This document shows positions 16,926 to 26,182 of a DNA stretch of 64,000 nucleotides, in pieces. The notes under the pieces were generated by a model. The model made no database searches. It worked only from the letters and a program-made list of their open reading frames with translations, and had not been told where the DNA came from. The position numbers and the translations under genes were made by a program. Each line of letters starts with the position of its first letter. Positions within the stretch are counted from its first letter, which is position 1. The DNA comes from PHAA01 sp963665865 (GTDB taxonomy: Bacteria > Bacillota > Syntrophomonadia > Syntrophomonadales > Syntrophomonadaceae), in the NCBI GenBank assembly GCA_963665865.2, contig CAXXWF010000001.1:1116001-1180000 (forward strand), read 5' to 3'.

Positions 16926-18896
16926 TTGCTTAGAAAATTAACCATAGCCGTTCTGCTCATTATGAATATCTTTTGCAGCTGTGCATTTACTATACGGCTG
17001 CCATCAATAGCAATTCCTGAGTCATCGATAATATATGATGTAAACGGCAAAGTTGTGAAAGGATTGTCAGAACAGAATCAGGTGAACGTAAACCTGGAAG
17101 AGATATCGCCATATTTCTTAGAAGGGGTGATAGCCGTTGAGGATAAGCGCTTCTATAAACATCATGGAATTGATTTCAGTGGAATGCTCAGAGCAATATT
17201 TCTTGACATAAAGGCAGGCAAAATAATCGCCGGAGGCAGCACTATTACCCAACAGACCGCCAAAAACCTATATTTAAGTAATGAACGGACCCTGAGCAGA
17301 AAAATAAAAGAATTATACTATGCGCTACTTTTGGAAAACAAGTACAGTAAAGATGAAATATTGAGTATGTACTGCAACAGTATTTATTTTGGGCACGGGG
17401 CTTATGGAGTAGAATTAGCCTCCCGTACCTTCTTTGCTAAAAGAGCTCAGGATTTGAGCCTCGCCCAGGCGGCTCTGCTGGCGGGTATACCCCAAAGCCC
17501 CAGCAATTACGACCCCTATATTCATCCGGAAGAGGCTCAGAAAAGACAGAGCCAGGTATTAGAGCGAATGGTGGAGGAGGGTATGATCTCCGAAGCAGAA
17601 AAGGCAGCCGCTGTGAAAGAGCCGCTGCAGTATAAAAGGGCTCAATTTGCTGATGATGAAGCCCCCTATTTTGTAGCCATGGTGCGAGAACATTTGCGTG
17701 AACAATATGGAGACAGCGTGGTTTATCAGGGAGGACTCAAGATCTATACCACTCTCGATCTGGACATGCAGAAGGCTGCTAATAATGCCTATTTAGAAGG
17801 AATGAAGAATCAAAACCCTGACCTTCAGGTAGCCTTGGCAGCTCTGGATGCAAGTAACGGGCAAATCCGTGCCATGGTAGGGGGAAGAGATTTTAATACA
17901 TCCAGTTATAACCGGGTATTCTCCACCCGGCAGCCTGGATCCACCTTTAAACCCTTTGTCTATTCACTGGCGATTGAACGCGGCTACACGCCTGCTAGCA
18001 TGCTTGCGTGTGAAGAGAAGGAGTTTCAGCTGACCAATGGTGATGTTTATAAACCAACTGATTACGGGACTGAGCCATATCATTGGCGTGATTTCACCTT
18101 GAAGGAAGCGATATCAATCTCGGATAATGTAGTTGCGGTCACCCTAACCGATTTGCTAGGTGTAAACGAGGCAACTAGCTATGCCAAGCAATTCGGTTTC
18201 CCCGATTTGAAAGCGGTCCTATCTTTGCCGCTCGGGTCCAATGAAGTGACCCCGCTTGATTTAGCAGCAGGTTATAGTACTTTTGCTAACCATGGAGTGT
18301 ATAATGCCCCATCATACCTTTTGAAGGTTATCGACAAGGATGGTAATGTATTAGAGAAATATAGTCCCCGCGCGGAAAGTATTGTCAGTGCCGAGAATGC
18401 CTATATCATAACCAATATGCTTACCGGGGTTATGGAGCCGGGAGGAACCGGCTCGGCTTTGAAAGCCAAAGTAGGGCGGGTAGTGGCTGGAAAGACAGGT
18501 ACTACCGAGCAAAAGAACGACGCTTGGTTTGTCGGTTATACTCCCCAGTTATGCTGTGCAGTGTGGGTGGGCTATGATCAGGGCAAAGCAGCCAATTTAT
18601 TCGGGGGTTCGGCCGCCGGACCAATCTGGGCTAGTTTTATTCATGATGCATCTGCCAAACTGACCGAAAAGGACTTTGAGCAGCCGGCCGATGTAGATTT
18701 AATAAATATTTGTCTGGATACAGGTCTGATAGCTACCGAGGCCTGTCCGCGCCAGAGTAAAATGGCCTTCCTGAAAGACAACGAACCCCAGGATATTTGT
18801 TATCTCCATCAGCCTAATACGCAATGGAGCATTGGAGATGTTCCAACCAACGGGAGTATGAATCCGACCCACAAATGGTGGCAGCTGTGGGAATAA
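16926..18896 (+). CDS. Class A penicillin-binding protein (transglycosylase/transpeptidase)
   Basis: 656 residues. Polymerises lipid II glycan chains and cross-links peptidoglycan outside the membrane. A signal-anchor covers about the first 25 residues. The GT51 domain shows EDKRFYKHHGID and GGSTITQQTAKNLY; the transpeptidase domain has SxxK (STFK, Ser codon 17940), SxN (SDN) and KTGTTEQ. TTG 16926 is chosen because GGAGG (16914-16918) lies 7 bases before it; the ATG at 16911 overlaps that site. It is of the PBP1A/PbpF type, with a short tail. It stands alone, with a terminator hairpin about 125 bases downstream. Confidence 0.95.
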   Translation: MLRKLTIAVLLIMNIFCSCAFTIRLPSIAIPESSIIYDVNGKVVKGLSEQNQVNVNLEEISPYFLEGVIAVEDKRFYKHHGIDFSGMLRAIFLDIKAGKIIAGGSTITQQTAKNLYLSNERTLSRKIKELYYALLLENKYSKDEILSMYCNSIYFGHGAYGVELASRTFFAKRAQDLSLAQAALLAGIPQSPSNYDPYIHPEEAQKRQSQVLERMVEEGMISEAEKAAAVKEPLQYKRAQFADDEAPYFVAMVREHLREQYGDSVVYQGGLKIYTTLDLDMQKAANNAYLEGMKNQNPDLQVALAALDASNGQIRAMVGGRDFNTSSYNRVFSTRQPGSTFKPFVYSLAIERGYTPASMLACEEKEFQLTNGDVYKPTDYGTEPYHWRDFTLKEAISISDNVVAVTLTDLLGVNEATSYAKQFGFPDLKAVLSLPLGSNEVTPLDLAAGYSTFANHGVYNAPSYLLKVIDKDGNVLEKYSPRAESIVSAENAYIITNMLTGVMEPGGTGSALKAKVGRVVAGKTGTTEQKNDAWFVGYTPQLCCAVWVGYDQGKAANLFGGSAAGPIWASFIHDASAKLTEKDFEQPADVDLINICLDTGLIATEACPRQSKMAFLKDNEPQDICYLHQPNTQWSIGDVPTNGSMNPTHKWWQLWE

Positions 18897-19021
18897 TGAT
18901 ATATATAGGTAGGAAGTTAATGTAGGACAGATCAAGTATACAATATTATTGTTGCAAAGGTATTGCTTGAGTCTTACTGGCTTGATATACTTTAAACGTA
19001 AAAAGCATTAAAGATGAAACG

Positions 19022-19074
19022 AAGGCGTTTATTTTTCTCTCGGCCGGGGAAAGATAAACGCCTTGTTGTTTTTA
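19022..19074 (+). terminator. Hairpin with T-run in the P-II leader (terminator or attenuator)
   Basis: AAGGCGTTTAT pairs with ATAAACGCCTT around a 21-base loop that can fold further, followed by TTGTTGTTTTT. It could end the upstream penicillin-binding protein transcript, but its stem core is shared with the hairpin before the Amt gene (19500-19543), so a regulated attenuator of the nitrogen genes is also plausible. Confidence 0.65.
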
Positions 19075-19133
19075 TCGCCATTGCTGTACTTTAATACATG
19101 CAATGAAAATAAGAAACAAAGGAGGGGAGTTCA

Positions 19134-19472
19134 TTGAAAAAGGTTGAGTTAGTCATTAGACCTTCAAAGTTGGAGGAGGTAAAAGAGGCCCTTGATAAAA
19201 TAGAGGTAAGAGGGATGACAGTATATGATGTGAAAGGTAGAGGGTTGCAGCGAAACCAGAAACAATATTATCGGGGACAGGAACATTCCGTCGACTTATT
19301 TCCCAAGGTTAAACTGGAGATTGTATGCCAGGATGAATCAGTAGAAAATATCATATCGACGGTACTCCAAATATGTAAAACAGGTAAAATAGGTGATGGT
19401 AAAATATTTGTGTATCCGGTAGAGAGGATTATCCGTATCAGCACCCGCGAAGAGGGTGGATCTGCCTTATAG
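19134..19472 (+). CDS. glnK: P-II family nitrogen regulatory protein
   Basis: 112 residues, trimeric signal protein that reads 2-oxoglutarate and ATP/ADP and binds Amt channels. The B-loop (KTGKIGDGKIFVYPVE) and the T-loop (residues 37-55) are present. In the T-loop, YRGQEHSVD places His at position 51 where uridylylated P-II has Tyr, so GlnD-type modification at Tyr51 cannot occur. The start is TTG with AAGGAGGGG upstream. It is followed after 150 bases by amt, the usual GlnK-AmtB pair, so it probably gates that transporter. Confidence 0.93.
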   Translation: MKKVELVIRPSKLEEVKEALDKIEVRGMTVYDVKGRGLQRNQKQYYRGQEHSVDLFPKVKLEIVCQDESVENIISTVLQICKTGKIGDGKIFVYPVERIIRISTREEGGSAL

Positions 19473-19499
19473 AAATTATTAAAAGTTCAGGTTGCAAGC

Positions 19500-19543
19500 A
19501 AAGGCGCTTATAAGCAGAGTTTAACTCTGAGTATAGCGCTTTT
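19500..19543 (+). promoter_or_regulatory. Two-part hairpin in the amt leader
   Basis: AAAGGCGCTTAT pairs with ATAGCGCTTTT, and an inner CAGAGT/ACTCTG stem closes a 3-base loop. The outer stem resembles that of the P-II leader hairpin. The 3' side is T-rich (TTTTATATTC), so it may act as an attenuator between the two genes. Confidence 0.5.
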
Positions 19544-19622
19544 ATATTCTAAGCATTATTTTCTTCGTTTGATATTGCAGCTTTGAACCGTCTAGATAAA
19601 ATTTATGGAATGGGGGATTAGA

Positions 19623-20966
19623 ATGAAAACAAAATTAAGATGGGTATTATCTGTTATTATGATGAGCGTATTTATATTGGGCTTGCCGGTAGTAGCGGCG
19701 GCAGCGGACGCACCGGTTATCGATACCGGCGATACCTCCTTTATGATGATCTGTACGGCTCTGGTTATGATTATGACTCCTGGTCTGGCTTTATTCTACG
19801 GGGGAATGGTAAGAAGGAAAAACGTTCTGAGTGTTATATTGCAATCATTTGCGGCCATGGCACTGGTATCAGTACAGTGGGTATTGATTGGCTATACACT
19901 GGGTTTCGGCCCGGATATTAATCACGTTATTGGAAGTTTGCAATGGCTGGGCCTGAACGGGGTCGGAGGAGTCCCTAACGCAGATTATGCAGCTACAATT
20001 CCTCATCAGGTCTTTTCTATGTACCAATTAATGTTTGCCATTATTACTGTGGCCTTAATTTCCGGTGCTTTTGCCGAACGCATGAAATTTGCTGCCTTCG
20101 TGGTCTTTGTACTATTATGGACCACTCTTATATATGATCCCCTGGCTCATTGGGTATGGGGAGTAGATGGATGGCTGCGCAACCTTGGAGCGTTGGACTT
20201 CGCAGGAGGTACAGTTGTTCATATAAGTTCCGGTGTATCAGGACTTATCGCCTGCCTGGTTCTGGGTAAGCGTCGTGAATCCGGCTCTGAACCTATGGTG
20301 CCGCATCATCTGCCTATGACCATGCTGGGGTGTGGCTTGCTGTGGTTCGGTTGGTTCGGTTTCAATGCCGGCAGTGCCCTGGCCGCTAATGGTCTCGCTG
20401 CTTCGGCCTTTATGGTCACCAACACTGCCGCCGCCATGGCCGCCATCAGCTGGTGTGCAGCAGAGTGGCTCCATCATGGCAAACCGACCGCTCTGGGAGC
20501 AGCCAGTGGTGTGGTAGCAGGCTTGGTAGCCATCACCCCGGCCGCCGGTTTTGTAAGTGCCGCCAGTGCAATCTTAATTGGCTTGCTGGTAGGTCCCCTG
20601 TGCTACTTCGCAGTTAGCAAAATGAAGGCTAAACTGGGTTATGACGATTCCCTGGATGCCTTCGGCATTCATGGTGTTGGCGGAACTTTTGGAGCATTGG
20701 CCACTGGGGTTCTGGCCTCTAAGTTGATCAACCCGGCCGGAGCCGATGGTCTGTTATTTGGCAACCCGCATCAGTTATTGATTCAATTAACAGCCGTAGC
20801 GGCATCAATTGCCTTTGCCGCTGTAGGTACCTTTATCCTGCTCAAGTTCATAAGCATATTCACACCGCTCCGGGTATCCGACGAGGAAGAGGAGACGGGA
20901 CTGGATATATCGCAGCATGGTGAGGATGCCTATAACTATGGAGAAATGAGCTCTGCTCATATTTAA
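19623..20966 (+). CDS. amtB: Ammonium transporter
   Basis: 447 residues. It has a cleavable signal peptide (about residues 1-27, ending VAAAADA) and eleven expected membrane helices. The pore twin histidines lie in VVHISSGVSGL and FGIHGVGGTFG; AERMKF and the FYGGMVRRKN start are conserved. It conducts NH4+/NH3 at low ammonium. ATG 19623 follows GGGGG by about 6 bases; an earlier ATG at 19605 lacks a site. Its partner P-II gene is immediately upstream. The C-terminal tail is acidic and longer than the core. Confidence 0.96.
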   Translation: MKTKLRWVLSVIMMSVFILGLPVVAAAADAPVIDTGDTSFMMICTALVMIMTPGLALFYGGMVRRKNVLSVILQSFAAMALVSVQWVLIGYTLGFGPDINHVIGSLQWLGLNGVGGVPNADYAATIPHQVFSMYQLMFAIITVALISGAFAERMKFAAFVVFVLLWTTLIYDPLAHWVWGVDGWLRNLGALDFAGGTVVHISSGVSGLIACLVLGKRRESGSEPMVPHHLPMTMLGCGLLWFGWFGFNAGSALAANGLAASAFMVTNTAAAMAAISWCAAEWLHHGKPTALGAASGVVAGLVAITPAAGFVSAASAILIGLLVGPLCYFAVSKMKAKLGYDDSLDAFGIHGVGGTFGALATGVLASKLINPAGADGLLFGNPHQLLIQLTAVAASIAFAAVGTFILLKFISIFTPLRVSDEEEETGLDISQHGEDAYNYGEMSSAHI

Positions 20967-20982
20967 TAAGATAGGGGGTCTG

Positions 20983-21014
20983 TTGTCCCACTGAATATCC
21001 TTTAGGTGGGACAA
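20983..21014. repeat. Degenerate copy of the dispersed GGGACA palindrome
   Basis: TTGTCCCAC and GTGGGACAA arms around a 14-base loop just after amt. The inner arm matches the palindromes at 41431, 41970 and 59829, but the outer GGGGACAGG arm has decayed. Confidence 0.6.
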
Positions 21015-21060
21015 GGGGCCCGTCCCCGTGTCTCACCCGTGGTCTCAGCCTTTACTCCTT

Positions 21061-21092
21061 GTCCCTGGCTAGATATCTAGCCAGGGACTTTT
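21061..21092 (+). terminator. Rho-independent terminator of amt
   Basis: A perfect 28-base palindrome (GTCCCTGGCTAGAT mirrored) followed by TTTT. Strong stem, no coding overlap. Confidence 0.85.
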
Positions 21093-21202
21093 CCATGTTC
21101 AGCCCCGATAGGTATTTATTTTCTGCAGGAGTAAATAATAGAAGGAATTGAGACAGGTTATACCTAATTACTAACAAAGTGTATAATTAAGGAGGTTTAT
21201 GC

Positions 21203-22033
21203 GTGCAAGTTAGTATTACGATATTGGTGGAAAATACTACACCTGTGCCTAATCTGATTGGAGAGTATGGTTTTTCCTGCTTGATAACGGTGGATGGTCG
21301 GAGCCTGTTATTTGATACTGGCAGTGACCAGGCTTTGTTTCACAATAGCAAGGTATTGGGAATTAAGCTTGAAGACATAGAAGATGTGATGCTAAGCCAC
21401 GGTCATTTCGACCACACCGGAGCGCTTCTGCCATTATTAGAGCAGTATGGGAAAAAGAAAATATACGCCCACTCCCGTCTCCTATTGACTCGACTTTTTC
21501 CACTTAATAATGGTAAATTAAAGAAAATTGGCAGCCCGTTTAGCGATCAGGAACTGAAGCAGGCGGGAGCGGAATTCATTTTTAGAGATGAATTTTCGGA
21601 AATTATGCCAGGGGTTTATATAAGCGGTGAAATCCCGCGGAGTAATGATTTCGAGGATACCGGCGGAGATTTCCAGGTTGAAGATAATGGACAAATTCAG
21701 AGTGATAAGCTGCAAGATGATATGGCTTTGATAATTGACCACCCCGAAGGTTTAATAATAATTAGCGGCTGTGCTCATTCCGGTGTGATCAATACCATTA
21801 CCCATGCCACTCAAATGACCGGCAAGACCAAAATATTGGCTTACATTGGGGGCACGCACCTGCTCAATGCCTCATCTGGCCGCATGGATGAAACCGTGGC
21901 AGCGTTGCAAGCATTGGACATTACAAAATTAATCGTAGCTCATTGTACCGGATTTTACGCAGCTGCGCGCCTATATAACGAATTGGGAGCCATGGTAATC
22001 AAGGGTGAGACCGGTATGAAATTCAAGTTTTAA
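21203..22033 (+). CDS. MBL-fold metallohydrolase
   Basis: 276 residues. The metal-binding motif HGHFDHTG (about residues 66-73) and later single histidines (SGCAHSGV, GGTHLL, AHCTG) mark a metallo-beta-lactamase-fold hydrolase of the COG1237 type, relatives of which act on pterin-ribose compounds or related phosphate/ester substrates. The substrate here is unknown. Start GTG 21203 with AAGGAGG upstream. It is 30 bases before the Lon-like protease gene and may be cotranscribed. Confidence 0.88.
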   Translation: MQVSITILVENTTPVPNLIGEYGFSCLITVDGRSLLFDTGSDQALFHNSKVLGIKLEDIEDVMLSHGHFDHTGALLPLLEQYGKKKIYAHSRLLLTRLFPLNNGKLKKIGSPFSDQELKQAGAEFIFRDEFSEIMPGVYISGEIPRSNDFEDTGGDFQVEDNGQIQSDKLQDDMALIIDHPEGLIIISGCAHSGVINTITHATQMTGKTKILAYIGGTHLLNASSGRMDETVAALQALDITKLIVAHCTGFYAAARLYNELGAMVIKGETGMKFKF

Positions 22034-22063
22034 TGGTCTTATAATATATTCGGAGGTGTATAC

Positions 22064-24511
22064 TTGGATATTAGTAAATATCAGCTAAAAGTTAAAGACA
22101 TATCTAAAACCTGCAACCCGTCATTGTTCAAATTCACTAGTACCGCTGAGATAAAGCCTCTTAAAGGTATAATAGGGCAGGATAGGGCCGCTCGTTCCCT
22201 GAGTTTTGCCCTGGATATTGAAAACGAAGGCTATAATATATACCTGGCTGGATATTTTGGAACGGGTAAGACGACTTTGGCACGGGAGATGTTGGAAGAA
22301 AAGGCCCGTAAAAACAAGGTGCCTGCCGATTGGTGCTATGTAAATAATTTCAAAAATACCGAGTGCCCGCATGCATTAAGCCTACCCGCCGGACTTGGCA
22401 AAGAATTTAAAAAAGACGTAGACACCAATATGGATACGGTTATTAAACATATTGTGAAAGCCTTTGAAGGTGAAGAATTTGAATTTCAGAAAAGTGCTAT
22501 CTTAAACCGTTTCATGGAAGAGACCAACCAGATTTACTTAAAGCTGGAGGACGAAGCCCGCACTTTTGGTTTTACTATATCTCGTACCCAGAGTGGAGTT
22601 AGCAGTATCCCCCTGAAAGAAGATGGAACCCAAATAAGCCAGGACGAATATATGGCCCTGCCCGACGATGAACGGGCTGAATTGATGAAAAAGAGCACCA
22701 TTGTGCAGGAAAAAATCAATGAAGCATTCCGCCAATATAAAGAGTTAGAGAATCACATCAAGGAACAGATTAAGGAGTTGGAACTCGCCACTGCACGTCA
22801 GGTAGCTGTACCCGATTTCACAACCTTGTATGAAAAATATTCTGCCCTGGATGAGGTTGTAACTTATCTGCGAGACATGCATCAGGATGTCCTGGACAAT
22901 ATTGATATGTTTAAAACCGTTGAAGACGATTCTCCGATGAATTTGCTGCGACGCATGGATAAAAGAGCCCAGGTGAGAAGATATCAGGTAAATCAGATTG
23001 TTGATAATTCGGCTCTTAAATATGCGCCGGTTATTTTTGAGACCAATCCCAGCTTTCCTAACTTATTCGGACAAGTTGAGTTTGGGAGCGAATTTGGGGT
23101 ATTAACTACTGACTTCTCCAGGATAAAATCCGGTTCTATTCACAGGGCCAATGGTGGTTATCTGGTAATCAATGTTTATGATATCATTAAGAACTTCTAT
23201 GTGTGGGATAAACTGAAAAGGATCATCAAGAATAAAGAAATCGTAGTCGAAAGCATGAGCAAGACTTTTGGATTAGGCAACAGCGAAACGCTTCAACCGG
23301 AAGCCATTCCCGTTGATATCAAAGTAATCCTAATCGGGGAACCGGAATATTACTACCAGCTCTATGCCTATGATGAAGAGTTTCAAAAGCTTTTCAAAGT
23401 CAAGGCTGACTTCGATATAGATATGCAGCGCACCCCGAAACATGTAAAAGAATATGCGCGTTTCATAAGTTCAGTATGCGTTGCTAAAAATCTCAACCAT
23501 TTCACCCCTGCGGCAGTTGCTCAGGTGGTTGACTATGGCGGCAGGATGGCTGATGATCAGAGCAAGTTGAGTACTCTCTTCAACAAACTGGTGGAGATTA
23601 TTTATGAAGCCAACTGTTGGGCGGGTTATGATAAATCCATCCTGGTGAACCGCGAACACGTCATAAAAGCAATAGAAGAAAAGCACTATCGCTCCGCCAT
23701 GCTGCAGGAGAGGATGCAGGAATATATCGATCAGGGTACAATCATGATCGATGTTGATGGTTTCAAAATTGGTCAATTAAATGGTCTGGCTGTCTATCAG
23801 GTCGGTGACCATCAATTTGGGACGCCAGTTCGCATAACTGCCAAAACTTTTAGGGGTGAAAAAGGACTAGTTAATATTGAACGGGAAATCCAGCTTAGCG
23901 GAAGTATCCATAGTAAAGGGATATTAACCTTAAATGGTTATTTGGGCTCTCAATACGCCCAGAATAAACACTTATCTTTATCAGCCAGCCTGACCATTGA
24001 ACAAAGTTACGGTGGTATCGAAGGGGACAGTGCTTCCAGCGCTGAATTATATGCGCTGTTATCCAGCCTGGCCGAGATACCTTTATGTCAGGGCATCGCC
24101 GTTACCGGATCAGTTAATCAAAATGGAGAGATTCAAGCGGTAGGGGGGGTAAACTCGAAAATCGAAGGATATTTTCAAGTCTGTAAAAACAAGGGATTAA
24201 CCGGCCGGCAGGGGGTTATAATCCCGCGCCCGAATGTAAAAAATCTCATGTTAAGTGAAGAAGTGGTTGCAGCTGTAAAGACTAACCTCTTTACTATTTG
24301 GGCTACCCGGCACGTAAATGAAGGTTTGGAAATATTAACCGGTATAGAGGCGGGCGAGATAAGTGCGACCGGCGACTTCCCGGTAGGCAGCATTCATTAT
24401 CTGGTCAACCGCAAACTGAGCAACTGGGATAGTAGAGGTGGATACGGAATTCCCAGCGGCTTGAGAACGCCGCCTCGGAAAACCGGAATTAGAAGAAGGG
24501 CAAGGAGGTAA
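22064..24511 (+). CDS. Lon-like ATP-binding serine protease
   Basis: 815 residues. It has an N-terminal AAA-type domain with Walker A GYFGTGKTT (about residues 66-74), a long helical insertion (about 120-290) and a C-terminal Lon protease domain. The Ser-Lys dyad is visible as Ser659 in EGDSASSAE and Lys699 in GGVNSKIEGYF, 40 residues apart. This is the Lon-related family lacking the classic Lon N-domain. The start is TTG 22064 behind GGAGGTG. A small lipoprotein gene follows 6 bases after the stop. The role is probably protein quality control, with substrates unknown. Confidence 0.9.
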   Translation: MDISKYQLKVKDISKTCNPSLFKFTSTAEIKPLKGIIGQDRAARSLSFALDIENEGYNIYLAGYFGTGKTTLAREMLEEKARKNKVPADWCYVNNFKNTECPHALSLPAGLGKEFKKDVDTNMDTVIKHIVKAFEGEEFEFQKSAILNRFMEETNQIYLKLEDEARTFGFTISRTQSGVSSIPLKEDGTQISQDEYMALPDDERAELMKKSTIVQEKINEAFRQYKELENHIKEQIKELELATARQVAVPDFTTLYEKYSALDEVVTYLRDMHQDVLDNIDMFKTVEDDSPMNLLRRMDKRAQVRRYQVNQIVDNSALKYAPVIFETNPSFPNLFGQVEFGSEFGVLTTDFSRIKSGSIHRANGGYLVINVYDIIKNFYVWDKLKRIIKNKEIVVESMSKTFGLGNSETLQPEAIPVDIKVILIGEPEYYYQLYAYDEEFQKLFKVKADFDIDMQRTPKHVKEYARFISSVCVAKNLNHFTPAAVAQVVDYGGRMADDQSKLSTLFNKLVEIIYEANCWAGYDKSILVNREHVIKAIEEKHYRSAMLQERMQEYIDQGTIMIDVDGFKIGQLNGLAVYQVGDHQFGTPVRITAKTFRGEKGLVNIEREIQLSGSIHSKGILTLNGYLGSQYAQNKHLSLSASLTIEQSYGGIEGDSASSAELYALLSSLAEIPLCQGIAVTGSVNQNGEIQAVGGVNSKIEGYFQVCKNKGLTGRQGVIIPRPNVKNLMLSEEVVAAVKTNLFTIWATRHVNEGLEILTGIEAGEISATGDFPVGSIHYLVNRKLSNWDSRGGYGIPSGLRTPPRKTGIRRRARR

Positions 24512-24517
24512 AAAGCA

Positions 24518-24844
24518 GTGCAGAGAATTAGGCCGTGGCTGGTTGCTCTGATCCTTATGTTATTTATTGGAGGAACGGCAGGTTGTAACGGTGGTCTCCA
24601 GTCGCTTCTACAGAAAACTAAAAGCCCCGAGCAGCCGTTGATCAGGGTGCAAATCCAGTTCACTGATCAAAGGCAAACCATCTGTTATGTGAAGAGTCTG
24701 GGTTTGGAAAAAGGCGCTCAAGTCTATGCCGGCGGCCCATCCTCCAATAATATGTATGATCGGGATGGAAATATTGTGGGTTCGTATAATTATCAGCATG
24801 TTCTATATATGAACGTTATACCGGAAGAAGACAGCACCGATTAA
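24518..24844 (+). CDS. Small lipoprotein, unknown function
   Basis: 108 residues from GTG 24518 with AAGGAGG upstream. A signal peptide with lipobox GTAGC (Cys near residue 23) predicts a lipid-anchored extracytoplasmic protein. The mature part has no known domain. It follows the Lon-like protease gene by 6 bases and precedes a DUF2197 gene, so it is probably in the same unit. No function can be given. Confidence 0.75.
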   Translation: MQRIRPWLVALILMLFIGGTAGCNGGLQSLLQKTKSPEQPLIRVQIQFTDQRQTICYVKSLGLEKGAQVYAGGPSSNNMYDRDGNIVGSYNYQHVLYMNVIPEEDSTD

Positions 24845-24877
24845 TAAAAATATAATATAAAAGGGAGTTGAAGCAGG

Positions 24878-25063
24878 ATGGAATATGTGAATGCTAAATG
24901 TATGATGTGCGGAAAGTCTTATGAGCTGGGGGAAGATAATAAAGATTTCAAGAAACTGAGCGACAAAGATAAACCCGGCACATATATATGCGATCTATGT
25001 GCGAACCGGGTACGATATGAGGCAGATGATAAAAAGAAAAACCCTAAGCCTCAGAATAACTGA
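24878..25063 (+). CDS. DUF2197-like small zinc-binding protein
   Basis: 61 residues with CMMC (residues 8-11) and CDLC pairs, making a four-cysteine zinc site, and a lysine-rich tail. This matches the DUF2197/YlaI-type family of Firmicutes, whose role is unknown. Ribosome site AAGGGAG precedes the ATG. The stop lies only 11 bases from the end of the opposing 3D-domain gene. Confidence 0.8.
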   Translation: MEYVNAKCMMCGKSYELGEDNKDFKKLSDKDKPGTYICDLCANRVRYEADDKKKNPKPQNN

Positions 25064-25074
25064 GAATAATCTTA

Positions 25075-25623
25075 TCAATTCCAGGGCTCATACCAGTAAT
25101 AATCGATGAGATCAACGCCCGCTTTTAGCGCTGCCTTATTGCTGTAGTAATTCGTGGTACCGGCATAGACATCTACCCAATAAGGGTATTTATGCCACAA
25201 ACCATAATACACATCACCGGTATCGTTTACCACCAGGGAATTGTATTGGTTCCCTTGGATATCAATGGGCTCCGATAAGTAGATACGGGTTCCAAAAGGG
25301 ATAATAGGCTGGCGGGCCTCGCCTCCCGCATTAAGAGGGAACTGGGGATGTACAGCCCCGGAGCCTATAAAATAACCTTTGGCTGAGGCTGAAGCCGGGG
25401 CACGGGCCGCTTCAGTATAATAGGTTCTCTTTTGATTTTTCACAGAAAATTGCACATACCATTTAGGCTGTACGGGGTTACCGGGATCAACCTGAACCAA
25501 ATCCGGTGCGGGCAGGGGCTTAGGTGCAGGCTTCGGTTTGGCCTGAAAAATGAAATAAATCCCGAGAAATAGAACCAAAATAATTAAGGGCACCCACAAT
25601 ATACGCCTGTCTCTTATCATCAT
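25075..25623 (-). CDS. 3D-domain membrane-anchored protein
   Basis: 182 residues. It has an N-terminal signal-anchor (about 8-26), a Pro/Lys linker, and a C-terminal domain with VVNDTGD and WVDVY, the aspartate-rich pattern of 3D domains found in lytic transglycosylase-like and spore-associated cell wall enzymes. It likely cleaves or binds peptidoglycan outside the membrane. AAGGAGG lies 4 bases before ATG 25623 and 7 before ATG 25620, so the second may be used. It is convergent with the DUF2197 gene. Confidence 0.82.
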   Translation of the reverse strand: MMIRDRRILWVPLIILVLFLGIYFIFQAKPKPAPKPLPAPDLVQVDPGNPVQPKWYVQFSVKNQKRTYYTEAARAPASASAKGYFIGSGAVHPQFPLNAGGEARQPIIPFGTRIYLSEPIDIQGNQYNSLVVNDTGDVYYGLWHKYPYWVDVYAGTTNYYSNKAALKAGVDLIDYYWYEPWN

Positions 25624-25735
25624 ACGGCCTCCTTCATAATGGTTATTTTGTGCGGGAAAAATCTTTTTTATTTATAAACGCAGGCACATGATATAATTAC
25701 TATTAAATTCTTGGACTATAAGGGGGACTTAATCG

Positions 25736-26167
25736 ATGGATGCAATAAATAACGGACTTAATCAGCAACTGTTTAACTATTTGCAAAAATCGATAAAAGA
25801 AACCGCCTACTATGAATTATTGGGAGTAGAATTACAGCTACTGGCACCAGGCTATGCCGAGATCAGGGTTGTTTCCGGTCCGCAGCATACCAATCCTCTG
25901 GGATTAATCCATGGTGGATTGATTACAACTATTGTCGATGGCGCAATGGGAAATGCTATTCGCAGTCTGGGAATAGTAGGCGTGACAGTGGATTTGTCAG
26001 CAGCCCTGATAGCATCGGCTCGCGCGGGCGACACCATTGTTGCTCGGGGCAAAGTCTTAAAAGCTGGTAAAAGTATGATATTTGCTGAGGCAACAGTGTA
26101 TTCGGGCGATACTCTGCTGGGACACAGTAAAGGTACTTTCTACAAAATATCTGATGTGGAATATTAA
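25736..26167 (+). CDS. PaaI-type hotdog thioesterase
   Basis: 143 residues, hotdog fold. NPLGLIHGGLITTIVDGAMGNAI carries the HGG and following Asp typical of PaaI-family acyl-CoA thioesterases; DLSAALIASARAGDTIVA completes the core. It hydrolyses acyl-CoAs, with the acyl group unknown (aromatic or short to medium chain). It starts a run with DUF3343 and the DinG-like helicase (gap 15 bases, then an overlap), so it may be cotranscribed with them. Confidence 0.88.
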   Translation: MDAINNGLNQQLFNYLQKSIKETAYYELLGVELQLLAPGYAEIRVVSGPQHTNPLGLIHGGLITTIVDGAMGNAIRSLGIVGVTVDLSAALIASARAGDTIVARGKVLKAGKSMIFAEATVYSGDTLLGHSKGTFYKISDVEY

Positions 26168-26182
26168 GCAGGAGATATCAGG

